The notes: generated from the sequence alone by a model not told the origin. Numbered from the stretch's first letter, positions 31,711-43,607 are shown. The stretch: 60,000 nucleotides of DNA from Symbiodinium natans (GCA_905221605.1 CAJNDS010000696.1:1-60000); one strand, 5' to 3'. Translations and numbers: made by a program.

Positions 31711-32612
31711 AGGGTCCAGGGTCTAGGGTCTGGGTTTAGAATTTTATAGGGTTAGGGTTCAGGGTTTAGGGTCCTTGCTTGGGTTTAGGGTTTCGGGTTT
31801 AGAGTTTAGGGCTTAGGGAACCCCATTTTTGTAAATTAATTAAAGACCCCTTTAAAAAGGAGAACTGCCCATGTGAGCTGTAAGGTTCAGTATGCATGGG
31901 ACTCCATTTGCCTACAGAAAAAGTAGGAACTACACAAAATTCGTAGGTCTAACCCATTCAACTGTAGGTAAAGAGGGTCCCAGGTGGTGCCTAATGAAGG
32001 GTTTTTGGGGCTCTCTGTTTGGGGGGTCAGGGTTTCTGGGACTGAGAAGGAGAAGACTTTAGATCGTTAGGGGTTTAGGGTTTAGGGTTTAGGGTTTAGG
32101 GTTATGGGTTTAGGGTGTAGAGGTTTAGGTTTTAGAGGTTTCAGGGTTTGAGCGCGTTAGGGTTTTAGGGGTTTGCGGTTTTAGGGTTTTAGGGGTTACC
32201 GGCGTCCTTTGTCGCCTGTCTCGGTACCTGGACTTGCGGCCCGGGGTGCTTGAACCCTAAACCCTAAACCCAAAACCCTAAACCCTAAACCCTAAACCCT
32301 ATCAAGCCCTAAACCAAGACCATTCACCCTGCATGCATTTAGGCTTTACAAGGATGGGCTTCGGGCCTTATCTAATCCCTATAACCAACCCTATAAAGGG
32401 CCTTTTTCAGGGGTTATAGGGTATCATAGCCCGTCCTGGTACGCTGGGGTTTAAAGTCAGGATTCGCACGGCTGTCTTGAGGGCTGTGGGGTTCAGGGCC
32501 TGTGGTTCAGCTGAGGTTTAGTCACCCAAGCAGCCCCGAACCTCCCAAAGCCGTAAACCTGATGCCAGCCAAAGCCCTAAACCATTCCAAATCCCTAATC
32601 CCTAATCCCAAA

Positions 32613-32664
32613 TCCCTAAACCCTAAACCCTAAACCCTAAACCCTAAACCCTAAACCCTAAACC
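32613..32664 (-). repeat. Telomere-type block, 7 CCCTAAA units
   Basis: A perfect array directly to the left of the 16-bp minisatellite. Confidence 0.95.
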
Positions 32665-32678
32665 TACTTGTAAGGCCA

Positions 32679-33175
32679 GGGGTGCAAGACTTTGCGGGTG
32701 CAAGACCCTGAGAGTGCAAGACTATGGGTGCAACAAGTCTCAGGGTGTAAGACCCTGAGGGCAAAACCCCTTGAGGGTTCAAAAACCGCAAGGGTGCAAA
32801 GCCCCAAAGGGTGCAAAACCCTCAGGGTGCAAGACCCAAAGGGTGCAAGACCCAAAGGGTGCAAAACCCAAAGGGTGCAAAACCCAAAGGGTGCAAGACC
32901 CAAAGGGTGCAAAACCCTAAGGGTGCACGACCCTAAGGGTGCAAGACCCTAAGGGTGTAAAACCCCTGAGGGTGCAAAACCCCAAGGGTGCAAAGCGTGC
33001 AAGACCCTAAGGGTGCACGACCCTGAGGGTGCAAAACCCAAAGGGTGCAGTGCAAGACCCTAAGGGTGCAAGACCCTAAGGGTGCAAAGCCCCTTTGGGT
33101 GCAAAACTCAAAGGGTGCAAAACCCGAAGGGTGCAAAACCCTAAGGGTGCAAGACCCAAAGGGTGCAAAATCCTC
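32679..33175 (+). repeat. 16-bp minisatellite, about 30 units
   Basis: The unit is close to AGGGTGCAAGACCCTA, with variants AAAACCCAA and CACGACCCTA. Junctions of neighbouring units form the near-palindrome ACCCTAAGGGT. Because 16 is not a multiple of 3, open frames on both strands cycle through all phases (GCKTLRVQDPKGA on one, LHPLGLAPFGFCT on the other). These frames are repeat translations, not genes. Confidence 0.9.
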
Positions 33176-33536
33176 GGAATCTGAGCCAGACCATTATTGC
33201 AAGCGGCTTTTGTTTTCAGTTTTACTTGGATGGAGATTTGTACGATCAACATCAACATCGTACTTTGCCTACGATGGGAAACACCGATGCAAAGCCGGAA
33301 TCCAGACGGTGACTCTTGCGTAAGTATGCATGAGCTATGCCCATTTGTAGTTTTTTGTTGTTCTTGTTCTCTCTCTCTCTCTATAACGATGAATACATGA
33401 AAGTAAACGAAAGCACAGTAGAAGTTTTTGCTACTATACTATGAAGAAGAGAGCCACCCATAGTGAAAAGTGCACACGTTGCAATTACACTAGAAGTGTG
33501 GTCTTGGGCGGAGTGCTGAGGGTTCCACGACAGTTA

Positions 33537-33640
33537 AGTGCCTAGTAGTAGAGTAGGTAGCCTTTAACCTATTGGGGGTAATGTAATGCCCTTAGGATCC
33601 CAAAGGTTAACCTTTAACGCCTCAGGGTATTGGGTTTAGG
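33537..33640 (+). repeat. Short repeat, family I, copy 1
   Basis: GTAGCCTTTAACCT at about 33,548 and GGTTAACCTTTAACG at about 33,604, with GGGTATT at the right end. A relative lies at 43,531-43,607. Confidence 0.5.
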
Positions 33641-34171
33641 GTTTAGGGTTTAGGGATTATAAGTGGAGGTATCGCTTCAACATGGCGACGCAGCAGTGGG
33701 AGCTACCTCCCGAGTGGGAGGCTTCTTTTGAACTTGTCAGCGCTGCGTGCATGCCATATGAGGGCGTTTCCGAAAATCAGGGCTTAGGGTTTAGGGTTTA
33801 GGGTTTGGGATATATCCGCCCCCGAGCGTTTCCGAACATAGTGATCCCTTTCCCCTTTAGGCCTCAACCGTCCTGTTTTGTAGCTTGCAGGCGGGGAATG
33901 CGCTTGGCCTTTCATTGCGCAGCCGTGCAACTCAAGCCATCTGTGAGAAGCAAAGTTTAGGGTTTAGGGTTTAGGGTTTTGGGTCTAGGGTCTAGGGTTA
34001 GATGTCGAAAACTACCCGGACGCCCACATGCACATGCAGTTCTACTTGAGGGTCTTCTTGCATTGACACTACCTGAAATGGAACGAAAAGAAGGGACGCC
34101 CCCAAAAAGGGACCCCAATCCAGAACAAAACTCCCCATCCTTGCGGGCGAAATGAACCCTCAAAAGATTTC

Positions 34172-34230
34172 GGGTTTAGGGTTTAGGGTTTAGGGTTTAG
34201 GGTTTAGGGTTTAGGGTTTAGGGTTTAGGG
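34172..34230 (+). repeat. Telomere-type block, 8 TTTAGGG units
   Basis: A perfect array. Confidence 0.95.
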
Positions 34231-34924
34231 GCATACCCAAACAAAGATTATAGCAGCACAGGGTAGATGATCCCAATTTGTAGGGCTCCTTTTCATATAA
34301 AGTTGCCTGGGATGTGCAAGCCCCTACTCCGCAGCCCTAAACCCGTTTTAGGCTTTAGGGTGTTAGGGTTTAAGGTTTACTTAGGGTCTTAAGGTGTAGG
34401 GTTGAAGGTTTAGGCTTTAACTTAGGGGGTCTAGGGGGTTAAGGGGGTCAAGGGTTTAACCCTAAACCCTAAACCCTAAACCAGGGTTTAAGCTTCGTTC
34501 AATGGCACCCTGGCTGGCTGCTGGCCACGAGTCATGAGCGACGGGCCAGGTCTGGAGAAATGGGGCTGTCCAAAGTGAGTGAGTACATTCACGGGGTTTA
34601 GGGTTTAGGGTTTGGGGTTTAGGGTTACTTAGTAGCTGAGCGAATACACTTTACACTTTTCGGGATACTCTAATCCCCTATAAAACTGAAGTGTACACTT
34701 TTTGGGGGCTTATGAACTCAGCAACAAAGTGTTCAAAGTGTAGTGCCTGAAAGGGTTTAGGGAACCTAAGGCAAGAAAAGGAACAACATCTGGGCAGGAG
34801 CAGAGCATGAGAGGCACCCATCTGTTTAGGGTTTAGGGCTTAGGGTTTAGGGTTTAGGGTGGGCGCAAGGAACAACGAAGCAGCCTAGACCCTTTGTAGC
34901 CCCTGTGGGTTTAGGGATCTCAAT

Positions 34925-34946
34925 GGGGGGGGGGGGGGGGGGGGGG
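34925..34946. repeat. Poly-G tract, 22 nt
   Basis: Uninterrupted G run following a TTTAGGG remnant. Confidence 0.9.
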
Positions 34947-35059
34947 TGGTTCGGGCTCAAGATGTGCTCCTGATACGTTAGGATATGGGTGCGGGTCAAA
35001 AGTCTAGGTATGTAACTGGCTCCCGGGCGTCTTTCCGCGACATAGGGTTTGTAACAAAG

Positions 35060-35275
35060 CCGTTCTGCTTGCGACAAGCAGTCCGCGACAAGCCTCCGCG
35101 ACAAGCCTCCGCGACAAGCCTTTGCGACAAGCCCCTTCTTGGAACTGCATGATGGGTTTCGTATCTCTTTTCAAGACAGCGCGAAACAGCCGCGACAAAC
35201 CCCGCGACATACGTATGAAACAAGTGGGCGCGACATACGTATGTAACACAGGCGGGTGGCGGGACACCGCGACAT
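35060..35275 (+). repeat. GCGACA-rich degenerate short repeats
   Basis: CCGCGACAAGCCT-like 13-bp units recur at about 35,083-35,135. GCGACATACGTATG recurs at about 35,204 and 35,230. Open frames here are repeat translations. Confidence 0.65.
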
Positions 35276-35881
35276 ACCCCTATTTAGAGCCACAGCCATA
35301 TGGGGGTTTCCGAAAGTAAGGGTGCCCCTTACATACCCCAACATACTATGAAATCCTTGCAAAGGAACCCCAAAAAGGGTACCCCATTTAGGGAACCCCC
35401 CCCCCCCCCCCTCCCCATAATTATCACAAATCAGGCACTAAATTCATAATCACAAATCAGGCACTAAATTTTTCACTAAACCTTAAATCCTAAACCCCAA
35501 ACTGCCCTAAACCCGAAAACACTTCCCAAGCTGACCTAGACCCGAAACTCCGAAGCTCGACAGGCTCCACCGAACTCACTTTGCACTATGTCGATGTGGG
35601 AAGGCAAGAGACTCAGTCGTCAGCTGAAGAGTTTAGCGGTTTCAGGCTTACTTACTTACTTCCTTACTTACTTACTTATATACATAAAATTATATATATA
35701 TATATATATTTGTTTATATATATATATATTCTTTAAGTTTTTTTTTTTTGGTGGGGGGGGGGGGGGCTTAGGTCTTGGGGAGGAGCGGAGTACGACTTCC
35801 CTTCAGCCCCTGCGGGGATCAGACCGCCATGCCCCAGCTTTTCGTGCGCAAGAGCCCTGCGGAGTTCTGCGAGCTCTCCAG

Positions 35882-36034
35882 CCCAGAGACTGCAAATCCC
35901 CTTAATTAAGGAATATACCTTAAATCATACTAGGGTTCCCATTATAATGTAAGGTATATTCCTTACATGAGAATAGGAACCCTAACATGATTTAAGGTAT
36001 ATTCCTTAATTAAGGGGGTTTTGGAGTCTCTGGG
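35882..36034. repeat. Palindromic MITE-like element, family D, copy 1
   Basis: The left arm starts CCCAGAGACT and includes CCTTAATTAAGGAATATACC. The right arm is its near-complete reverse complement, ending GGAGTCTCTGGG. The middle holds an extra inverted segment around AAGGTATATTCCTTACAT. Confidence 0.8.
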
Positions 36035-36048
36035 AGCAACCATATATG

Positions 36049-36204
36049 AAGAAGGTTTTATGTTACTGTTATTGGTGAGTGTATATAAGGTTCCTGTTTT
36101 AAATTTAATATCGGTGAGTGTATATAGGGTTCCTTTTTTAATATTGGTGAGGGTATATACTTAGTGTCCTTTTGGGGGTACAAGAAATAGATACCCTACT
36201 TCAT
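36049..36204 (+). repeat. MITE-like element, family E, copy 1
   Basis: Internal TTGGTGAGTGTATATA motifs, then CAAGAAATAGATACCCTACT at the right end. It matches the tandem pair at 54,938-55,137. It lies between the two family D palindromes. Confidence 0.7.
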
Positions 36205-36322
36205 ACAGGGTTTCCGAAATAGGGGTGCCCTTTAAAATAGGGGGTACCCTTTTGGGGGGCGGGCTTCTGTAGTAAGGATGATGCCAGGGGCACGGGCTTA
36301 AGGCTTGCGTCGTCTCGGAAGT

Positions 36323-36430
36323 GCCCAGAGACTCCAAAACCCCTTAATTAAGGAATAGACCTTAAATTATACTAGGAACCCTAGTATGATTTAAGGTATA
36401 TTCCTTAATTAAGGGGTTTTGGAGTCTGGG
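36323..36430. repeat. Palindromic MITE-like element, family D, copy 2
   Basis: Arms CCCAGAGACTCCAAAACCCC and GGGGTTTTGGAGTCTGGG with CCTTAATTAAGG on each side. The centre is ACTAGGAACCCTAGT. It is almost one perfect 108-bp hairpin. Confidence 0.85.
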
Positions 36431-36602
36431 TGGAGAGCTGCAAGACCCAGTTTGACATTGGTCTTGTGGGAAGATGTTTCTTGTAAGTTCTCCGTGCCCT
36501 CCTTGGAGGATCATGGTACTTGTTAACCAGTTATAACTGCACTTAGAACTTCCACTGATAAGCCCCCTTAAGTGCCCTAATATGGTTATAAGTATAGTTA
36601 TA

Positions 36603-36671
36603 CCCTAAACCCTAAACCCTAAACCCTAAACCCTAAACCCTAAACCCTAGACCCTAAACCCTAAACCCTAA
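36603..36671 (-). repeat. Telomere-type block, about 10 CCCTAAA units
   Basis: Contains one CCCTAGA variant. Confidence 0.95.
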
Positions 36672-37522
36672 CCCCCTAAGCGCAGTACCATGCACCTCCA
36701 CGTAAACCCTGAACCTCGCGTGGGTGATTCGGCGGCTGCGGCGCAGGGTGGCGAAGCTGAGAGAGTTCCATGTGCGCAGCCTGCCTGAAGTTTGAGCCTG
36801 GATGTAGGCTCGGGGCTTAGAAACCCTAAACCCTAAACCCTAAACCCTAAAACCTAAACCCTAAACCCTAAGCCCGCACCCTAACCCTTACTAAACTCCC
36901 CAGTGTCTGGGGAGTTGAGGGCTCAAGCCCTTCACGGTGTTTCTGCAGCTTTGGTTTTAACATCCTCCCCCGCAAAAATGTTTGTATGGCCCCTTGTGTC
37001 TAGGGTTTTTTTGGGTTTAGGGTTTAGGGTTTAGGGTTTAGGAGTGTAACATCAAAATGAGAGCTTTTGGGAGTACCGCTTTTCGGTACCCTTGGAATCA
37101 TGCCTGAAAAGGGTTCAGAAGGCAGTGGGGTGGAGTGGGGGCACTTGGATGAGCGTACATCAATGTCTTTAGAGACACATACATACTCAGAACGCACATG
37201 AATGTATGCACGTATGTATGCCTGTATGTATGTGTGCAGTATGTATGTATGTATGCGCATTGTCACGTCTCCATCCTTGTGGTTTCGCCCGGGAAAGCCG
37301 AAAATTGCTGCCCTTAAGCGGTTGTTCGCCATCAGATGTTTAAGGTGTAGGGTTTAGGGTTTCCGGGGTTTCGTCCTAAACCCTAAACCCTAAACCCTAA
37401 ACCCTAAATCCCCCTAGACCCAGGCTACTGTGGGAGGCATGGCAGAGACTTCTGGCTTGGCGCCTTCGCAGGCAAGGGGGCCTCCAGCTGTTGCCGGTGT
37501 CATTCTCGTTCTTCTTCTGGTA

Positions 37523-37587
37523 GGTTTAGGGTTTAGGGTTTAGGGTTTAGGGTTTAGGGTTTAGGGTTTAGGGTTTAGGGTTTAGGG
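37523..37587 (+). repeat. Telomere-type block, 9 TTTAGGG units
   Basis: A nearly perfect array, 45 bp from a trinucleotide-repeat cluster. Confidence 0.95.
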
Positions 37588-37592
37588 CTTAG

Positions 37593-37641
37593 GTGGTAGT
37601 ACGACGACGGCAACGACTACGACTAGTACGACCAGCAATGC

Positions 37642-37681
<40 letters not shown>

Positions 37682-37800
37682 CGGCTGCTACTACTGCTAT
37701 TACCTCCACCACCACCACCACCACGACGACGACTACTACTACCATTACTACTACAAGTACTAGTACGAATAGTCATAGGAATAAGAATACGACGACGGCT
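37593..37800. repeat. Trinucleotide-repeat cluster (ACG/ACT, ATG, ACC)
   Basis: About 13 GAT/ATG units at about 37,640-37,680, then ACC and ACG/ACT runs. Frames on both strands encode homopolymers (Met, Thr, His, Gly, Ser) and are not credible genes. Confidence 0.9.
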
Positions 37801-38177
37801 GCATCTAATATAGTTTGTTATTTCCCTTCTTGTCTTTGTTCCCACGACGAGTGGTTCTGGACGACTTGGGGCTTGGGATCTGAGGCCCTGAGGTCGAGGA
37901 GGGTTTAGGTTTAGGGTTTAGGGTTTAGGGTTTAAGGTTTAGGGTTTAGCCATGTAGTCCAGCGGGTGTACCAGGGATGAAGGACTGTACTGACTGACAT
38001 TCATGTCACAGCCCCAGGTTTGGATGCTGCTTACGACTCGCGACCTCGCCTGGGACCCCCTAAGTCGGACGTCGATGGAAGGCTCACATGAAGATCTGGC
38101 GATGAAGCTGCCCACCTTGCAAGTGGCTCTAGCCTCGGACGCCGGAGCAGTCGCCCACCATGTGCAAGAGCAGGGCA

Positions 38178-38274
38178 ACTACTATTTGCTTAAGAACCCC
38201 CAAAGAAATAACAATCCGATGTTGCCCTGACAAGGAAGAATAACCTTTTTTGGGGGGTTCTTAAGCAACTAGCA
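38178..38274 (+). repeat. MITE-like element, family C, copy 3
   Basis: The left end ACTATTTGCTTAAGAACCCC pairs with the right end GGGGGGTTCTTAAGCAACTA. The interior CCTGACAAGGAAGAATAA is shared with copies 1 and 4. Confidence 0.8.
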
Positions 38275-39014
38275 GGCAAGCATGCAACCGTTGATATCGG
38301 CTTACTGGTAGACGGCTGAATGCTGCGAAGTTGGGATCACACGAAACCCCAAGCCCCAGACCTTTGCTAAACCGTACACATTGTATTCTAACCCTATGAA
38401 CCCTATTCAACCCTATAAACCCAATGACTCATGGACCCCCCAAGTGAGGGCCCTTTTTGGGCAGCTTCGGTTTTCTCGCACTGCTACGCAGCTCAGTCAG
38501 GAGCCCAGATTCCGGGTTTAGGGTTTAGGGTTTAGGGTTTAGGGCAAGAAGCGGCGGTCGGGGTGTGCATTGCGATCTGAGAGAGGGCTTACAGGGCTGA
38601 GACAAGTCGTACGGCTTTCAGGGCTTCTTGTGTGTTTTTTGTGAGGTTTAGGGTTTAGGGTTTGGGGCTTGGGTGAAAGGTTGATGGACCCGGCAGACCC
38701 CATGAACTCCAGTCATCTCAGAAACCTTGCATCAGGCCATTGGCTTCAGCCTTAATCTCCCAGCTAAGAGGTCAAGAGGCTGCTGGAGAAACCCTTGAGT
38801 TCAACCTTAACCCTAAGACCCTAAACCCTAACCCCTAACCCCTAAACCCTAAACCCTAAACCTCAAACCCTAAACCCTAAGCCCTAAACCCCAAAACCTA
38901 AATCTCTAAGCCCTAATTCCTGAGAAACGCCGGCAAGTTTACCCGGCGCAGATGCAATGTGACCGAAGTCAAGCAAGCAAGCCCCAAATCCTAAACCTCA
39001 GTCGCACTGAAGAA

Positions 39015-39075
39015 GGGTTTAGGGTTTAGGGTTTAGGGTTTAGGGTTTAGGGTTTAGGGTTTAGGGTTTAGGGTT
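39015..39075 (+). repeat. Telomere-type block, 8-9 TTTAGGG units
   Basis: A perfect array. Confidence 0.95.
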
Positions 39076-40051
39076 CACTGCTTATAGGGACCCCCCGGCA
39101 AGGTCCCCGAAGCCCGACGACGTCGTGGCGGCACTGACCCACGCGCAGCCCCCAAATCCCCAGCTGGGAAACCTCTAAACCGTTCAATGGAGGTTTAGGG
39201 TTTAGGGTTTGGGGTTTAGGGTTTAGGGTTTAGGGCTCAGGGTTGTTTAGGTTCGATGGAGGTTTCGGGTTTATGCTTCAGGTTTTGTTGAGGTTTCGTT
39301 TTGCCGGTTTTGGGTGTAGGGTTCCGGGGTGTAGGGGTTAGGGCCTTAGAAACCTTAAAACCCGTGACCTCAAACCCAAATCTTCCATGGCCACAGCGAC
39401 AGCGGGAGGTTTAGGGTTTAAGCTTAGGGTTTGGGGTTTTGGGTTCAGGGTTTAGGGTTTCGGGTTTAGGGTTTAGGTTTGGGACGAAGTCGTATGAGGC
39501 CGAAGGTGAACAAGCAGTTGGCAGCCTGGGCGCGGTATTGCCAAAAGCAGATCGCCCGAGTTAGGGCTTCAGGTTCCGGGTCTAGGATTTAAGATAATTT
39601 AGGGTTCGGGGGGGGGGATTCGATCGATAGCTGAGAGTCAGAACCAGGAGCTGTAGACCCTAAACCCAAAAACACTTAGCCCTTTTTGCCTCAGTCGGTC
39701 GCGCTGAGCCGTGAAAGGGGGCACCGAGCCCTGAACCCTCGCGGAAACCCTACAACCCCCAGCCAGCTCAACGCCATAAAGCCTTAAAACCTTAAACCCT
39801 AAACAAATCCTCCCAACAGCAAAGCCCTGAACACCGTAAACCCTAATCCCTACACCCTACACCCTAAACCCTAAACCTTCAACCCTAAACCCTAAACCCC
39901 AAACTCTAAACCCTAAAGACCCCTGCTCGACTTGAGGCGCTGGGCCTCGGCCAGCGCCTTCGACAGCCCCAGAGGCTGCGGTTCTGGGTTTAGGGTTTAG
40001 GATTTAGGGTTTCGGGTTTAGGGTGCAGGGTGTTGTTGTTGTTTTTGGTTT

Positions 40052-40193
40052 GGGGGGGGGGGGGGTGGGGGGGGGGGGGTGGGGGGGGGGGGGTGGTGGG
40101 TGGGGGGGGGGGGGGGGGGGGTGGGGGGGGGGGGGGTGGGGGGGTGGGGGGGGGGGCGGTGGGGGGGGGGGGGGGGGGGGGGGGGGGGGTGGG
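40052..40193 (+). repeat. 142-bp G-rich tract
   Basis: Almost pure G with single T (and one C) interruptions. The longest uninterrupted run is about 29 G at 40,161-40,189. The Gly-rich frame across it is a translation of the tract. Confidence 0.9.
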
Positions 40194-40934
40194 TACTGGG
40201 GGTTAAGAGGTTTAGGGTTTAAGGTCGGGTTTAGAGGCTTAGGGCTTCCTAGGGCGACTTTTCAGATTCGCCTTAGGGCTTGAGGCCTTGTCGCCCCCGG
40301 AAAAAAATCACAACCTCAGTCCTAGGCTTGTCTGAGGTCTAGGATAACACCGTAGCACCAACCCTAAACCGTAAAACCCTAAAGCCCGAAGGCCTACCTA
40401 AACACCCTTTAAGACCCTAAAGCCCTGAAACCCTAAAGCCCTAAACCAGGCGAGCACCGGGACCTGTGATCATAAACCCCTAAACCCTAAACCCTAAACC
40501 CTAAACCCTAAACCAGGCGAGCACCGGGACCTGGGATCGTTTTCCTCTTGGTCCAGGAGAAGGGCTTCTCCCGGCTGCTCGGGGCCCGGGCGTTCGGTGT
40601 GTCAAGGCACAGAGTTTTGGTTTTAGGGTTTAGGGTTTAGGGTTGAGGGGTTTAGGGGTTTAGGGGTTTAGGGGTTTAGGGTTTAGGGTTCAGGGTTGAG
40701 GGTTGAGGGTTTAGGGTTGAGAGTTGAGGGTTTAGGGCTGAGGGTTGAGGGTTGAGGGTGGAGTGCAGGGTTTGTAGGGATTTGGGTGTTGAAGCATTCA
40801 GAAATTCAGGCTGGCAGGGGTCAGCGGCTTGGATGCATGGTTACGGCTGCATGCTAAGAAGTTGACAACAATCACCAAGGTGAAGGGGCGAGCCCGGCGC
40901 AAGGTTGGCCTTTAGCGTGGAGGGGAGGGTATAG

Positions 40935-41043
40935 CCCAAGTAATTCTAAGTACCTATATGGGGGTCACTTACCCAAACCACAATAGTAATTCCTATTGTA
41001 GAAACCCTACTTTCTACTATGTAGGTACTGAGGACCCTTTGGG
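40935..41043 (+). repeat. MITE-like element, family A, copy 2
   Basis: The left end CTAAGTACCTATATGGGGGT and right end ATGTAGGTACTGAGGACCC, with interior ACTTACCCAAACCACAATAG. It closely matches 58,376-58,485. Confidence 0.8.
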
Positions 41044-42506
41044 TAGGTAGTAGAGGGCTTAGTTCCCCTCACCTTACTCACAGACGCACAAGCTCTACAG
41101 CACCCTAACCTTGTAGACGACAAAAACATTGCGACCCCACAAGGTACAAATACAACATGACCAAGATGCTGCTGCCTGTTGGAACAACAGCGGCGCGCGA
41201 GCCTCAGCGTTAACAGCCCCTTAAGCTCTACTGGAAAGCAGCGGTTGCATGTTGAAGCTGTTTTGGAGACTGGATGGGTTTAGGGTTTTGGGTTTAGGGT
41301 TTAGAGTTTTATCTGGGTGTGGAGTTTGGTTTTGTTGGGTCGCATAGGGCTTCGGGTTGCGCATTTGTGCCGCCGTCCAGTCGCATTCTGACAAGGGTGG
41401 CACCATCGGTGACGAAGAGGCACAGCAGTCGTTTGCGCATTCCAAACCTTAGTGGGTACCCTCCTATATCCCCCAAATACTATGATCCTCCAAAACAGGG
41501 TGCCCCTGTTTGAAGATTCCTTTGCCCCCCCCCCCCCCCCCCCCCAAATTTTATCTCACACCAAAAAAAGCTCGCCCTCAAGCATCTGCGGTCAAAGTGT
41601 TATGCAGGAGCCTACATTCCCGCCCCAATTAAACAGGCCTCTTTAGCTGGCATTTATAGTCCTGACAGCAGCTTGCGCTGGCAGGAACATCGCTCTGCCC
41701 ACGCGCGACACAGAGGCTCTGGTACATGGAGTAGAGGGTTTCAGGGTTTGGGGAATTTGCTCATTCATCCTTGTTTGTGCAAGAATCCTATGAGTTGTCA
41801 CGAAGTATACGTGTCGGTGAAAGATTGGAGAACGACGGCGCCAAAGAGATTGTATGTTTCAGGATCTCTGTGCCTAAGCCCTGAAGCCCCTCAACCCCCC
41901 TCGGGCCCTAGGCCCTAGGGCCCCTAAAGCCACTGAACCCTACAACCCCTGAAGCCCTTTAAAACCTCAGAGCCCCGAAAGCCCCTAAAGCCCTGATAAA
42001 AAAAAAAGCCTAAGGCCCCTTAAAAAACACCCGCAGCCTCTAAAGCCCCTGCTACAACCCGAAAGCCCCTGCAAAAACCGTAGAGATAGGGCCTTCCAAT
42101 CCTAAACCCTGAACCCTAAACCCTAAACCCTAAACTCCCAACCCTCCCCCTGGTGGCAAGGAGCCAGATGCCTCTGCGCCGGCTCAGAAGGTGCCAAGGC
42201 AGGGATTTTTTTAGGGTTTAGGGTTTCGGGTTTCGGGTTTCGGGTTTGTTTAAGGGGGGGGACTTAGGGTTTTCGGGGCTGTGGGGCTTTTAGGTGTTTA
42301 AGGGATCTTAGCCCTTTGAAGGGCTTGTTAGTGCTTTGTAGGGCATCAGAGGATCTAAGGCTTTAGGGTTTGAGGGACATCTGGGCTTGGGTGGGTGTTC
42401 AGTGTGTTTAGGCCTTAAGTTATGACTTCAGAAGCACCATCGCAAACAATGAGGTCCATGCTTTCGTGGGGACGGCAGAGACTGAAATTCCTGCAGACCA
42501 AGGAGA

Positions 42507-42573
42507 GGGTTTAGGGTTTGGGGTTTAGGGTTTAGGGTTTAGGGTTTAGGGTTTAGGGTTTAGGGTTTAGGGA
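42507..42573 (+). repeat. Telomere-type block, about 9 TTTAGGG units
   Basis: One TTTGGGG variant near the left edge. Confidence 0.95.
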
Positions 42574-42679
42574 CACCCCGCCCCGCCACATTTGTGTCGG
42601 CAGCAGCCTGCTAGCCCTGCAGGCTCGAGCATCTTACCATCATCTCGGATCCGCTGGCGGACCCTGCGAGTATCTTGGG

Positions 42680-42739
42680 CTTAGGGTTTAGGGTTTAGGG
42701 TTTAGGGTTTAGGGTTTAGGGTTAGGGTTTAGGGTTTAG
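42680..42739 (+). repeat. Telomere-type block, about 8 TTTAGGG units
   Basis: Contains a TTAGGG hexamer unit near 42,722. Confidence 0.95.
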
Positions 42740-42759
42740 TTTTTTAGGGTTCATGGTTT

Positions 42760-42880
42760 AGTATGGCCTCTAATTCTGACGTATGGGCCCTTAATTTGTA
42801 TAGGGTATATGAGGGGCATACAAGGGGTACCCTGTTAAGGGCCCATGCTAAGGGACCATGTAACTACCCCAGGAAGGGGA
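42760..42880 (+). repeat. Inverted-repeat element, family K, copy 2
   Basis: GTATGGGCCCTTAA at 42,781 and TTAAGGGCCCATGC at 42,835 form an internal inverted repeat. The right end AAGGGACCATGTAACTACCC resembles the right end of 28,547-28,722. Confidence 0.55.
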
Positions 42881-42967
42881 CTCCTGTTGCCTTGCTTTGC
42901 AACCTGAGCGAGTATGATGCAGACTTGATGCGGGATTTCTGTCCTATTATTCGCCTTTGCCCGAGGA

Positions 42968-43064
42968 GAATCCTAAGTACCTATATCACTTACCCAAACC
43001 AGAATAGTAATTCCCACTATAGAAACCCTACTTTCTACTATGCAGGTACTTAGGACCCTCTTGG
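42968..43064 (+). repeat. MITE-like element, family A, copy 3 (short)
   Basis: AATCCTAAGTACCTATATCA at the left and GCAGGTACTTAGGACCC at the right. It lacks the GGGGGT after the left terminal repeat. Confidence 0.8.
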
Positions 43065-43530
43065 CAAGGTATCAACTCAACATGTGTATTGTGGCTCTTT
43101 GTTCAAGCACGGTGTGGGTAGTCAAGGTAATGAGTCTGCGCCTCTCTCGCCTACCCAACGCGAGCTTTGCCACAGGTAGGCATTGCGTTGCCGGTCCTTT
43201 AGGTGTTTAGGGTTTAGGGTTTAGGGAGCCCCCCCCCCCCCCCCCCACCTCCCTCAACCCCCAATCTCTGGATCCGAGGTCAGGGTCGGAAGCAAAAGTC
43301 CAAGCAGAGGGCAAGGCCCGACTTTGACAAACCCAGAAGGCATAAATTCCAAACCCTCGGCCTAAGGCCCCAAGTCCCACACAATGTAAACCACATTTAG
43401 GGTTTAGGGTTTGGGGTTTATGGTTTAGGGTCCCCAAAGCCCTATCGAGCCTTAGCCCCAAGTCTACAACCATCAAATGCCCTTTGCTCAGGGTGAAGCT
43501 TGCGGACATGACTGTTTCTCAGGGACTGGG

Positions 43531-43607
43531 TAGGTAGCCTTTAACCTTTTTGGTGATGTAGAATCCTAGTATATATAGAAGGTTAACCTTGTGGGCTAGG
43601 GTATTCA
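43531..43607 (+). repeat. Short repeat, family I, copy 2
   Basis: GGTAGCCTTTAACCTTTTTG at the left, AAGGTTAACCTTG in the middle and GGGTATT at the right. It matches 33,537-33,640. Confidence 0.5.

Noticed and set aside
32664-33258. Repetitive frames on both strands across the 16-bp minisatellite
   Set aside because: The 16-bp period keeps several frames open on both strands; there is no non-repeat sequence in them.
37196-37256. Repeated TATG/CATA motifs, considered as a CRISPR-like or operator array
   Set aside because: Simple ATGT microsatellite; spacers and palindromic repeats are absent.
37582-37908. Frames on both strands encoding Met, Thr, His, Gly and Ser runs
   Set aside because: Pure trinucleotide-repeat translation; both strands are open for the same reason.
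40023-40283. Gly/Trp-rich frame
   Set aside because: Translation of the poly-G tract.
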